This document shows positions 26,001-37,479 of a stretch of DNA of 64,000 nt, one piece after another (position 1 is the first letter of the stretch; each line of letters opens with the position of its first letter). The translations under genes and the position numbers were made by a program. The stretch lies in contig NC_044030.1 in assembly GCF_900496995.4 (NCBI RefSeq), positions 16,738,851-16,802,850 of the forward strand. Reading direction: 5' to 3'. Below the pieces are notes generated by a model that was not told where the DNA came from, did not search any database, and saw nothing but the letters and a program-made list of their open reading frames with translations. This DNA is from Aquila chrysaetos chrysaetos. Its lineage: Eukaryota; Chordata; Aves; Accipitriformes; Accipitridae.

Positions 26001-29000
26001 AAAGAGAGAAGACAACACCCCATGCTGTGCGATCACTTGACAAAAAGGGAGCTCTCGAATCTAGAGGTGGAACCTGCCATGCAGTTTTGTGGTGTACAGT
26101 ATCTGACCTCAACATCTTGCACACTAAAGACATTTTTTATGAGAATATCAGCACATGTGGTGGTAGCTCCAGGCACTCAGAAGAAAATAATCAAATTCAG
26201 CTCTCCCATACCAAATCACATCACTGTTATTGCCCTAAATTAAAAAGGTGTTTGTTACGGATTCCAGCTCCCCTGCTGTCAAATCCTTTGCTCCTCCTGC
26301 ATCTGAACCCCACCAAGGGCTAAATCCAAGAATGACTGCTGAATAAAGCCATTTTGCACACAGAATGAGCATTTTGTTCAAGCCATTTAAGACATATTTT
26401 ACAATAAATCTTTTCATTATCAGAGGCATTTTAAAAATGTTTCGCCCTTAGTCACAGTTTACAGATTCACTGTGTACAGTATTAAGTTCAGTATTTGATG
26501 CACAACATATTCCTTTTTTTTTGAATGCTTAATTATTTTTAAACCACCCCATGTTGCTAGAGAGGGCCAACCAGGGGTAAGTAAACATTTTTGTCCGTAG
26601 CATAAAAACCCATATGTTTTCATATTTTATCTCATTTCAGTATGCAATAGGTTCTTTCTCAGAATAGAAAGTCAGGTGACAGTATCTATACGGATACAAC
26701 TGCTTTATAGCATTGGTTTCTTTATGGTGTTTCCCTGTGAGTTTTTTTGAAAAGATGATTCATTGTGTATTCTAAAGGGTAGCTGTGACATGCCCTTGGA
26801 AACATTTTTCTTTAACACATGTTCAACTAACAAAAGAATCTACTTTTGAGATAGGCACAGACCTATAGCTGATTATGGCACTGATCTCACAAAAAATGTT
26901 TCCTGTACAGTGTTTTATTTTTTAGAGTCATGCAGTGTCCCACTCACCTTGCTTGCAGGAGCAAGACTGGCTCGCTGGAACCAACCGTGGTAAATAGAAA
27001 CCATTTCTTCTTCAAAATGAATGTAACATCATCTTACCTCTCTGCTGAGCTTTGTCTCTCGTTGCTGCAAATCACAATAAAGACAAACTCCAAACTCAGC
27101 TCCTAGTGAGCACTTCCTGTAGGCTGCAAAATTCCATGACACACACCCCCAGGATTCTGCTTGGAACTAATGAAATGAACTGACCAGTATCAAAACTGTC
27201 TGCTCTTCAGGAAGATCTGGCATCAACTTGACTCAATTGAAACTCTGCCTGCTGATGCAAGACCCATGATGGGTTAGTAGAAGAACCACATTTCACTGTG
27301 TGGGAAGTCTTCTGTATGTTAAAAAGAAAAAGGGACTCCCCCCTACATCTCCTTTTTCATATTAAATCTGACCCAGTGATGACTTCCTCAACAAAGACAT
27401 CTGACCCAAAGGTGCTGGGAAGGAATACAAGGTTACAGCCACGTCCTCATCTGCTTATGACTCCTTTACTCATGACTTCACCCCTCATCCTCTAAGAAGT
27501 GAATTTATGCTCCATTCACTTCTAAATGAATCTATCACTTTGTCGTACTGGGGAGGCTGTATTTTTCTTGTTCCCTGCAGTGAAAAGCTGGACATTACCT
27601 CTCCTCTAGACACAAGAGGCTAATGAGTTTCTTCACACCAGAAAAAAAAGCAGACCATGCTGCATACAGGGAGGCAACAGGGAGGCACCACTGCAGTGTA
27701 CACATGCTCTCAGACTTGCTTTGGATGATTTTTAGCTAATGTGGGTACAGGAAATAAGGAATTTGCAGCAGCAGCTGAGTACTTAGCAATTGAAAGCACT
27801 TTCACCCTGACTTCAATAACCAGGCCTGGTAGCTCAAAGGTAGTGTGAGTATGTCTGTGTATGTCCCCTGACGCTGTGCAGAGATGTCCTGAAATGCCTG
27901 GTGCTGCCATGAGGTACCTGCTTTTGCAAACACAACTGCCCAGCATTCCTCCTTGCTGCTGTGCAATGTCCCAGATACAGATCCTTTTGCTGCTGTCCAG
28001 TGTGGTACTGATCAACCACAGATCTGGCCAACTTAATGGACAGCAACCTCAATAAATAGTGCAGAGTAAATGAGTGGGTGAGGCTGCCTGTTCCTCTTCC
28101 ATAGACCAGGAAGTTTCATCACATTTGCACCAGTTAGACGGCATGATGGAGTAGGAGACAAGCCACAAGTTACCACCTGAGCTTGCCCGGCTGTGTTTGT
28201 ACCTTCTTCAGCTTCTGCCAGTGGGCAAGTGCCTACAGGGCAAAGTACTTCACATTCATTGCTGTTCATTGGTTTGTCATTTGCAGTAAACGCATGAAGC
28301 TCTCTTGGTGTCAGTTAATAGATGTTACAGAGTCTCCTTGTGAGTGAGGCCCTTGTGTGCAAGGCTGATGTCATCAAATGAAGGTATAGAAAAAAGCCAG
28401 GTCAGACATACTCTGACCCTGGTTAGTCATCCCCTAATATTAGTCACTTATCAGAGAAGTCATGAAAGGTTTCAAAATGTGGACAGAGTGTACTGTTTAT
28501 TAATTGTTATTCCAAATTATTTTGTAAGCAATGTGACAATGAGTTTTGGGGAAAACTTTCAGTTCTTTAAAGCCACTGAGTCACTATAGCTTCTATTTAG
28601 AAATCTTCAGATGAGAAAAAAACCCATCTTTTAGTACAACAAAATCAGGGGAAAGTTAGCGAACGTGACATATTGGCCTTACGTTGCTGTCTGTACATTT
28701 TGCAGCAGCAATCACAGGGTATTTTGCTGTGCTTCAGCCTGTACGTGTCTCCAAGGAGCAAGTGCTCAGTAGAGCTTTAATTAACAAGACTTAACTTCCC
28801 CTTTGCTACTTCAGCTTGAGCCTATGGCTTAGGGATGGGACTGTTTTCTTTAACTAGGTCAGTTCACTAAAACACATGATCTGAAACCAGGGAGCTGACC
28901 TTGTCAAGAAATGACTGCTACACTGAAACCCTGCTTTGCGGTTCCAGCAGTGCTTGAAGATTCATGCCTGCAAATAGCTGAGGGTGTCTTACCCACAAGA

Positions 29001-30200
29001 AACTTTGTGCACATGACTCCATGCAGAATCATCTCCTTTCCGGCGTAGGTCCTACTTGAACAAGTATTTATGGCATGGGTTGTTCAGCCACACTTGAGGC
29101 TCTGTATTTATGCAAAATAGAGTTTAGTCATTCCCCAAAATCTCAATACTTGAACTACAGTGAATGGAAAGGAAAGGATCCAAATCTGCGACACAGATTT
29201 TCTGCTACATTGCAAGATCTGGGGAACAGGGAATGAAGTTATGAGGCTCTGCCTCTTGCTCCCTAGCTGCTAACACTCTCACAAACAACCTTTACTTTGA
29301 ATTAGACAGCTTCAGCAGGTGTCCCTGCATTCCCAACTTCACAAACGGACAGGCATGGTAGAAATGAGCATTGCAAACAGAAATTTGAGAAAACAAGTTA
29401 AATATGCTCACTGAAATCAGTCCTGTTTAGAGGTCGGTTCTTTGTGAGCAAGGTCCTATTATGTAAACCAGGATTTATCTAAGAGGAGACCATCTGGATG
29501 CCTGTGACCCTGGTCCAGGAGTTGTTTTGTGTCTTAATGAAAAAAAGATATACTACAACATCCATCACAGCTGCCTTCTCTTGGGGAAGTTGTTCTGCAA
29601 AGGACCGATAATGCTGCAGGAATAAAAGGCAACTATATCTTCCCTGTGAATTTCTTTGCTTTCACTGCCCTTTTTCTAGTATTTGCTGTTTTGTATTTGT
29701 AATTCCCATTTTTCTGTTTTTGTTCTATTTTCTCCTCTCTTGCACTACTATCTTACATTTCCCATTCCTCACAGCAACCACTCTTATTTCCATCTGCTCC
29801 TCCCTGTGTGGGCTTATCCTGAATGGGAGATCTTCTGAACTTTCTGTCAGTTGATCTAAAGCTGATACATGCCAGAAGCATCGGATCATGCAAGGTTCAG
29901 AAAACAAGGAGACACAAATTAAAAACGAAGGTTCTAGCAAGAGGGAAGGATGAATTCTGTTTTTGCCAGATCAGAGCTGTTTCTTTCTGCATCTTAGGAA
30001 CTAGACAGCATTAACAAATGTCAGGAGTACTAAAATATGCAAACAAAGGCATTATCTCTTTCACTGGAATAGGAAAGAGTAGAGCGTTTTTCCAGGGATA
30101 TGCAAAAGCTTTGCAAACACAGACGCACAGCACGCCATTTACAGAGTTTTCCTAAGGGAATTCAATCATCGCTGGGTGTTGGGGGTTTTTTGCAGATCCC
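17025..30200. other. Intergenic DNA, no supported gene
   Basis: No coding frame of recognisable family, RNA gene or intact transposon found on either strand. Frames are short and mutually overlapping. Several AATAAA and ATTAAA motifs occur, as expected by chance in AT-rich DNA. Old degraded repeats or conserved enhancers could be present and would need alignment to be seen. Confidence 0.55.
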
Positions 30201-30214
30201 CCCCCAGGCATCAA

Positions 30215-30420
30215 ACTTCGAGCCGACATTTCATGTTGCTCCGTACCCGACGGCGGCGGGCGGCCGCAGCGGGCGGGGCAGCGCAGCTTGGCTCGGCGGC
30301 CCCCTCGTCCCATCCCCCCTCGGTGTGCCCCCCCCGCCCAAACTGCTGCGCTTCCTCTAGGTGGCACACGTACCCCTCCTAAAACTCACACTGAGGCGGG
30401 CACCCGCCTCCGACATTGCG
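30215..30420. promoter_or_regulatory. Isolated CpG-rich block
   Basis: A roughly 200-bp GC- and CpG-dense block ('cgacggcggcgggcggccgc', 'gcgggcggggc', a GC box) stands alone in AT-rich DNA, about 23 kb upstream of the CDKN2B island. Such blocks are often promoters of non-coding RNAs or unmethylated regulatory elements. No splice-supported exon or recognised protein could be tied to it. Function is inferred from composition only. Confidence 0.4.
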
Positions 30421-30485
30421 TTTGGCAGTTTTTCTATGGGTTGTTGCAATTTAAAAAAAATAATAATAACTCAATTAAAAAATAA

Positions 30486-30555
30486 TAAAATAAAATAAAA
30501 TAAAATAAAATAAAATAAAATAAAATAAAATAAAATAATGAATAAATAAATAAAA
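30486..30555. repeat. (AAAAT)n microsatellite
   Basis: Around ten tandem AAAAT units followed by AAAT units, immediately downstream of the isolated CpG-rich block. Likely polymorphic. Confidence 0.95.
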
Positions 30556-30559
30556 GGCA

Positions 30560-33500
30560 GGTCTGCTCCCAGTGCAGGGAGGGGGGCTGTGGGCTCCGCA
30601 GGGGTGAGGCAGGGCTGTAGGTGGGAGATGGGGCATCGTGTTTGCCATCCCCCATAAAGGCCACGAATGCAAAGAGTAAAGGTCATCATCAAGCAGAATG
30701 CTCTTGAAAAAAATGCTGTTGGCTTTGAAAACTGTGGTAGCACATGGAAACTATGGGAACAGTTAAATAAAGTCAGACTTACCAAAAATGCATATTCGAA
30801 TATAGCAACTGTGTGGAAAGTACAGAAAAGCCTAATTCTGCCCCAGAGCAGCCTGCCATCTCCCGCAGACATGGAGAGGTGTACCATCAGCCCCAAAAGC
30901 AAGAGTCATGTCTGCTGGGGCTGGAGTGTGCCAAACACCTTGTATGTGCTGCCCCTGCCTGGTCTAGTTTTGCAGCCTGCATGGTCAGGGGTTACATCTG
31001 TCACAGGTATGACCTCCACCCATCTGCTACTCATATTCATAGTGGTATCTCATTGCTTGCAGGCGTTACCCACAGATGAATGGCACGTTCACCACACATC
31101 CCATTTCTCCATTACTGTGACCTGCTGTCTTGCAGTAGTCTTGTTAACCACTTCCTCGCTGTACTCTTACCTCTGTGTTTGGAAGTCCTGGTTCTTACCC
31201 CTGACACTTAAATACAAGCTGTTAAAAATGTTGGGGGAGGGGGAACAAATAAGCAAAGAGCCATATTATATTTGCTGTTAAAGGCCTTATTCATACAGCA
31301 CTCACAGTAGTGGTGCTCTGCTTTGCTGTCATCTTGAAGCAACACCACAGATTTAATTAATAACATATAAACCTAGAATGGCCACAGGTCATGACCCAAC
31401 ATGTGCCATATAGATATGCATACAACCAGAAAATGCAAAAGGATGAAGTTAAGATGATAAGGAGCAATTCTCCAAGTCTTCCAAGATTCTCCAGTTTCTA
31501 AGTGCTGATCATTAGCAACCATTTTTTGATTTTTTAAAATTTGCTTTCAAAAACCACATAAAACTTTGCTAGTCAGAAGCCCTCCCCATTCAACTGAAGA
31601 GACAGAGAAGCTACATCCAGCACACGGGGAGGAAATCACATGCCTGGTATGCACTGTAGACACCTGAAAATGCCACCGACCAATACTAACCTGCTCTTGG
31701 GAGGCCAGCACTCCACCAGCTGCAGCAGCTGGCAAACCCCTGTACCCAGGCTTTTCTGCCTTTCTGTTTGGTACAGTCACTGCTTTGGAGTCCAGCCAGG
31801 AGGACTGCTGCAAATCTGATGAAAGAAGACATGACGAGCAGGCTTAGGCTGTGCTATTAATGGTCTGCCTCTGCAAAGGAGGCTGTGCTGCCAGCTGCAG
31901 AAACCCTGTCACTCCTCAGTGAGGAGTCAGACAGGGACGGACACTTCCCACAACAAAATTTTGCTGTGGGAGTAACAGAAGAAGGGCTCCTGAGCTGTAA
32001 AATGTTAAGACTTTAAAGGGGGCAGCCAGTGTGGGATATGATCAAGCAGATGTGCTGCATTAGTACATTAAGGATCATTGCAAGATTACACATATTCTGG
32101 AAGATGTATTGAACACAGCAGCAATCAGTAACTGAAAGGAAAAAAAAAAAAAGCAACTCAGCTTTCCCTTATTGTAAATAAAGACTTTTTTTTTTTCAGT
32201 AGAAGCAAGTGTTTCCAATCACATTCCACTCCTGAATAAAACCTGGAGGTAAATACGTATAGCTTTATAGAGGACTGCACAGTGGTTAGAGGTATCTGAG
32301 ACTATAGGAATGGTAACTAATGTGCATGTGTGCTGTGACAGGTGGGCACAGTGCCATTCCATAGGCAACAGAAAGTGAAACACCTGTGTTCCCTAGGCAA
32401 TCGCTTCTCATGAGTATCTAATTTGAAAACAAACACATGCCCAAATGTGCTTGATAGCAGCCATCCTAGGCTGTCCCCCAAAAAAACACAGAACAGCGTG
32501 TGATAACTCATTGTAGCACACACGGCAGCTTGCACTGCAGCATCAGCAGGCACAGCAAAAACAGTGGATTAGCTGTATCCTTCCTCCATACACAGCAGCT
32601 GCTTCTGCTGACTACTCAGCCTCTGCAGGAAAGCAATGAGGGAATCAGAAGCTATCCGTGTCCCTGAAACAGGATGCCACTAACCGGTTGTTCAGCATCA
32701 CAAATCGTCTGGAGCTGCTTTTGTTCACAGAAAAAAATATGCATACCCACATAGAGTGCCAAACCTATAGTCTTTTCCCCACTTTGAGCACCCTCTGTGG
32801 CTTGTAGCCAGGAAAAACAGCGTTAGCAGGATTAATTTTAAAAAAGACAGTGGCGCTATAGAGTAATGACTGTATCTAACCAAGCTAAATGGAAATATGA
32901 AAAGGCATATTGTAATATAGCAGCATGAGAAACAAGGCTAGTCAGGTTAACTCTATTTTTAAGAGAGTATCTTAGGGTTGCAATTATTGAGGAGTCTGCT
33001 ATCACCCCGCAGATAGGATCTCCAGTGTCTCTTCCACCTTGAGAAGACTATACTTGTTGATAAAGAAGGATGACTCAACCCACATTTCTAAACAGGATTG
33101 TTCTTTAATAAGTAGTCTTATCAAAGTTTTGTAGGAAACGCTGCATACATAAGTTTAAAATGCAATGTGACACAAGTTTAACATGTTTTACCACTAAAAT
33201 AAAATAAAAATTAAAAAAAAAAAAATCTGCCAAGGTGAAGTTTTAATGACAGAAACATTAACAGCTTATCTGGTCTGACAAGAAAAGGATAAATAACAGA
33301 TAGAAGAGATCTCCTCAGGTAGAAACAGTTTCATTCTAAACCATACCATAACATGCTCTCTTTATTGCTTAAAACTACCTAAGCTATACATGTATTATAA
33401 AATATCCCATTCTTTTTGATGACATCATATATGTATTATTTAAATCACAAGAATGCCAGCATTGCCAAATTATAAATTTGAAGTTATTTTAAAACATTTT

Positions 33501-33866
33501 GTGTCAAGACACTCCGATTTTGCTGAGCTTGTCTTAAAATATTTGATACTAAAACACACTTACTCTTGATCTACTCACATTTCACTGACCCTTTGATAAA
33601 TTACAAGGCAAATCTCTTTCATTATTCTATTTACAGAAAGCATCTGTGTTCTCATATTAAAAATAAACCCACTATATCTTAAGCCCAAGCTCACAGGATC
33701 TTAGAAACCAACAGAGTATCAAGGTAGGCCTTTCCTGACCATATGGCGTCTCCTCGCTTATCCATAATTATAAGCTAAGAACAATAAAAGTCTTTTTATA
33801 ACTGAATTTTGGATTTAGAGATTCTTGTATAGAAAACTTTGTCACTGAGGATTAAAATACTTCTAC
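30560..33866. other. Intergenic DNA, no supported gene
   Basis: Nothing recognisable. The longest frame (30,667-31,281, plus strand, about 200 codons) begins near the microsatellite, has no family resemblance and no splice or promoter context, and is treated as chance. A short A tract lies at about 33,213. Confidence 0.5.
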
Positions 33867-33871
33867 ACATG

Positions 33872-33996
33872 TGTGGTGGGTTGACCCTGGCTGAATGCCA
33901 GGTACCCACCAAAGCTGTTCTATCACTCCCCCTCCTCAACTGGACAGGGGAGAGAAAATATAATGAAAGGCTCATGGGTCGAGATAAGGACAGTTT
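33872..33996 (-). repeat. 3' LTR remnant of the minus-strand provirus
   Basis: About 125 bp aligns to the inner end of the 5' LTR (39,220-39,344), through 'ttgaccctggctg', 'cactccccctcctcaactgg' and 'gggtc..g.taaggaca'. The remaining roughly 460 bp of the LTR (most of R and U3) is absent. The sequence passes instead through about 200 bp of unassigned DNA (33,997-34,200) into the pol end. The outer terminus and target duplication are intact, so the loss is an internal deletion after insertion. Confidence 0.8.
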
Positions 33997-34249
33997 TCCA
34001 CTCCTCCAGATGTTCACAAACAGGCTATGACTTGGGCCCCATCTGTCAGGACAGGACAGTACAGGACAGAAGAAGCAGTATGTTTGGTTGTTGGGCATCA
34101 ACACCAGCTTGGTTTGGGTCATCATTAAACTCGTCTGTTTCCTTGCGAAACTCACTCTTCATCAGTTCAAGTCATTCCTGCTACATTACTTCCTACAACA
34201 TACCACTCACATCACAGATTATTTTTCCCCGAAGGTTTAAATCTCCCTG

Positions 34250-35140
34250 AGGAACACACTGGTTCTCCCCATCCTTCCACATTACCTACCAAGTGCACCC
34301 AGGTCCTTGAGCAAAGACAATCCCATGAATGGGTTTCCCTTTTCCCATGGGAAAATCCACATGGGAATCCATAGCAATCCACAGCACCTTCCCCACCCAC
34401 TTCCCTATGTGCACAACGGTGACCTTATCTCCTCCCACAGTATGTAGGGGTTTTGTTTCGGCAGGACCAGGACGGTTAGCAGATCCTCTGCTAAAATTGT
34501 ATCCCAGTGCTTCCATGCCCCATTGCCCAACACTCTCAACATAGTTTTTAACCGTCTGTTATATCACTCAGTCTTTCCAGGGGCTCATGGGTGATAGGGG
34601 ATGTGACACACCCACTGAATGCCGTGTTTCTTTGCCCAGGAGTTTATGATGTTACTTCAGAAATGAGTCCCATTGTCTGATTCAATTCTTTCTGGGGTAC
34701 CATGTTGCCACAAAATTTGCCTTTCAAGGCCTAAGATGGTGTTTTGGGCAGTGGCATGGTTTACAGGGTATGTTTCTAGCCAACAAGTACTTTCTTCCAC
34801 CATGGTGAGTGTGTACCGCTTGCCTTGGTGTGTTCGTGGCAGTGGTCTGATATAGTCAATTTGCCAGGGCTTGCCATAGCAAAAACCCAGCCACTGCCCT
34901 CTATTCCAGGGAGATTTTACTCCTGTGGCTTGCTTGATTGCAGCACATATTTCACATTCATGAGTGACCCATGTGATGGCCTCCATGGTCAGGTCTACCC
35001 CTCCACCACGAGCCCTATGTTGCATCTCTCCCTAGATGTCCCGATGTTTCGTGGGCCCATTGAGCTACAGAGAGCTCACCCTTACACTCCCAGTCCAGGT
35101 TGACCTGGCCTACTTCAATTTTCGCAACCTTGACTACCTG
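34250..35140 (-). pseudogene. pol: Integrase region of minus-strand ERV pol
   Basis: Integrase inserts viral DNA into the host chromosome. Visible parts are the N-terminal zinc-binding pattern (WAHETSGH and, in the next open segment, HECEICA giving C-x2-C), the core with the first aspartate in WQIDYI and the second in IESDNGTHF, and a C-terminal segment at about 34,286-34,516 containing GKPIHGIVFAQ. The segments lie in different frames (34,657-35,025 is open for 122 codons) and are separated by stops and shifts, so the gene is dead. The same C-terminal block recurs at 47,285-47,493 in the plus-strand provirus, which supports the assignment. Confidence 0.88.
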
Positions 35141-36390
35141 TTCATTGTTTTGATGTTTGTCAGTAGCATGGCTTTTGGGCATGCAAGCATCTACAGGACG
35201 TACCTTTAGAGCCATGTTTTCTACCCAGGCAGCAATGTCCTGCCACAATGCAGCAGCCCAGATGGGTTTACCCCTTTGCTGCCAATTGGTCTTCTTCCAC
35301 TGCTGTAGCTGCCCCCATAGGGCATTAGCCACCATCCAGGAGTCAGTATAGAGATAGAGTACTGGCCACTTTTTTCTCCCACTTCAGCAATCTCTAGGGC
35401 TAGTTGGATGGCTTTCACTTCTGCAAACTGACTTGACTCACCTTCTCCTTCAGTGGCCTCAACGACTTGTCATGTGGGACTCCACACACCAGCTTTCCAC
35501 TTCCAATGGTTTCCTGCCACATGACAGGATCCATCAGTAAACAAAGCATAACGCCTTTCATTTTCTGATAACTCATTATATGGTGGTGCCTCTTGGGCAC
35601 GAGGCACCTCCTCAGGCGATGGTCCAAAATGTCTGCCTTCTGGCCAGTCCATGATGTCTTCCAGGATTCCTGGGTGGTTGGGTTTCCCCAGTCGAGCTTG
35701 TTGCATGATCAATGCTACCCACTTACTCCATGTAATGCTGGTTGCATGATGTGTAGAGGGGAGGTTTCCTCCAAACATCCAGTGTAGCACAGGCAATCAT
35801 GGTGCCAAGAGGAGATATGCTTCTGTACCAACAACTTCTGAAGTGGCTTAAAGTCCCTCATATGCTGCCAGCATCTCTTTTTCAGTTAGGGTGTAGATGG
35901 CTTCTGATCCTCAATACCCCTGGCTCCAAAACCCTAATGGTCGACCTTGGGTTTCTGCTGGTGTTTTCTGCCAGAGGCTGCAGGTAAGACCATGCTCCCC
36001 AGCTACAGTGTAGAGTACATTTTGCACATCTGGTCCTGTCCAGACTGGACAAAGAGCTACTGCACAAGCTATTTCCTGTTTGATATCCTCAAAGGCTTGT
36101 TGTTGCTCAAGGCCCCACTCAAAATAGTTCTTCTTTTGGGTTGCTAGATAGAGTGGGCTCACACACTTACTATAACCTGGAATATGCTTTCTCCAGAACC
36201 CCACAAGGCCGAGGAAAGCCTGTGTTTCCTTCTTGTTAGCTGGTGGAGACATAGTTGCTACCTTGTTGATCACATCCATGGGCATATGATGGCATCCACT
36301 CTGCCATTTTATTCCCAAGAACTGAATCTTCTATGCAGGTCCCTTGACCTTGCTTTTCTTTATGGTGAAACCAGCTTTCAGATGAATCTG
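35015..36390 (-). pseudogene. pol: RT connection and RNase H region of minus-strand ERV pol
   Basis: Open segments at 35,911-36,318 (135 codons), 35,470-35,796 (108 codons) and 35,015-35,335. The first carries a typical post-catalytic RT segment ending GRPLGFWSQGY. The second holds the RNase H start YALFTDGSC with its catalytic aspartate. The later conserved TDSWM block is also present (about 35,330-35,370) but in another frame. RNase H degrades the RNA strand of the RNA/DNA hybrid. Breaks between the segments are frameshifts and stops, so no continuous enzyme is encoded. Confidence 0.88.
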
Positions 36391-36392
36391 AA

Positions 36393-36900
36393 TTACCTTT
36401 TTCCCTTCTCAAACACTTCTTTTGCCTTGTTGCCCCACATGATAATGTCATCAATGTATTGTAGATGTTCAGGGGCATCATGCTGTTCCAGTGCAGTCTG
36501 GATTAGTCCATGACAAATGGCAGGGTTGTACTTCCACCCCTGAGGCAGTCGATTCCACGTGTATTGGACACATCTCCATGTGCAAGCAAATTGTGGCCTG
36601 CACTCTGGTGCCAAAGGAATTGAGAAAAATGCATTGGTAATGTCATTTGTAGCATACCACTTGGCTGCCTTCAACACCAGTTCATATTGGAGCTCTAATG
36701 TGTCTGATACAGCAGCACTCAGTGGTGGCATCACTTCCTTCAGGCCATAATACTCTACTATTAACCTCCACACTCCATCAGACTTTTGCACTGGCCATAT
36801 GGGCCTATTAAAAGATGACTGAGTCTTGCTGATGACTCCTTGGCTCTCCAGCTGATGAATCAGCTCATGGATGGGAGCCAGGGAGTCTCAGCTTTTGAGA
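36393..36900 (-). pseudogene. pol: Reverse transcriptase palm of minus-strand ERV pol
   Basis: An open segment of 132 codons (36,393-36,791) contains the RT landmarks in order: WRLIVEYYGLKE, NAFFSIPLA, WNRLPQGWK and the polymerase motif YIDD within EHLQYIDDIIMWG. The YxDD aspartates are intact. The upstream part towards the protease is degraded. Reverse transcriptase copies the viral RNA genome into DNA. The segment closely parallels the plus-strand RT at 44,661-45,467. Confidence 0.92.
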
Positions 36901-36953
36901 TACTGTTGCTGGTGCACCATGCTGGTAGCAGCAGGCACCTGCTGTTCTTCAAC

Positions 36954-37272
36954 TCACAGCAATCCCACAATGAAGGGATCTTCCAAGAGGCCAGGCAGGG
37001 TAGATGGCTGTTTGATCTTCTCTGTGTTCGCTGCGGCTACACCAAAAGCCCATCGGTACCCCTCTGGGTCTTTGAAGTACCCTCTCCTGAAGGAGTCTAT
37101 GCCAAGGATAAAAGGGGCCTCTGGTCTGGGCACAATGGGGTGCTTTTCCCACTTTTCCCCTGTTAAGCTCACCTCAGCTTCCAGTACAGACAATGCTTGG
37201 CATCCCCCCATCACTCCAGAGATCCAGATGGGTTCTGTGCCCCTATACCCTTTTGGCACCAGTGTCTACCAA
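36954..37272 (-). pseudogene. pro: Retroviral protease region of minus-strand ERV
   Basis: The codons for the aspartic-protease active site, VLVDTGAK, lie at about 37,258-37,280 on the minus strand. The reading frame then shifts: the remainder (KGYRGTEPIWISG ... FILGIDSFRRGYF) is read from the adjacent frame over about 100 codons. Compared with the plus-strand copy, a few codons after the active site are missing, so a small deletion caused the shift. In an intact virus the enzyme would cut Gag and Pol polyproteins. Confidence 0.85.
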
Positions 37273-37479
37273 AACCTTATACTTCTGTGGGTCTGATGTG
37301 CCAGGCCACTGAACCCACACAGTCCAGTATACCCGGCCATCCCTTTCCTCCTCCTGGTCAAAGACAGGGACCCTCTAATCCTGTTCCTCGTCAGAGTATT
37401 CACTGTCTGACCCTTTCAGTGCCAGACCAGAAGTCCCCTCACCAGGATCAAGGGAGTAGTTACCTCAGCTATTCTATGT

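Noticed and set aside
30667-31281. 204-codon plus-strand open frame near the isolated CpG block
   Set aside because: No domain, no conserved pattern, no clear start or splice context; a chance frame of this length is plausible in 64 kb.
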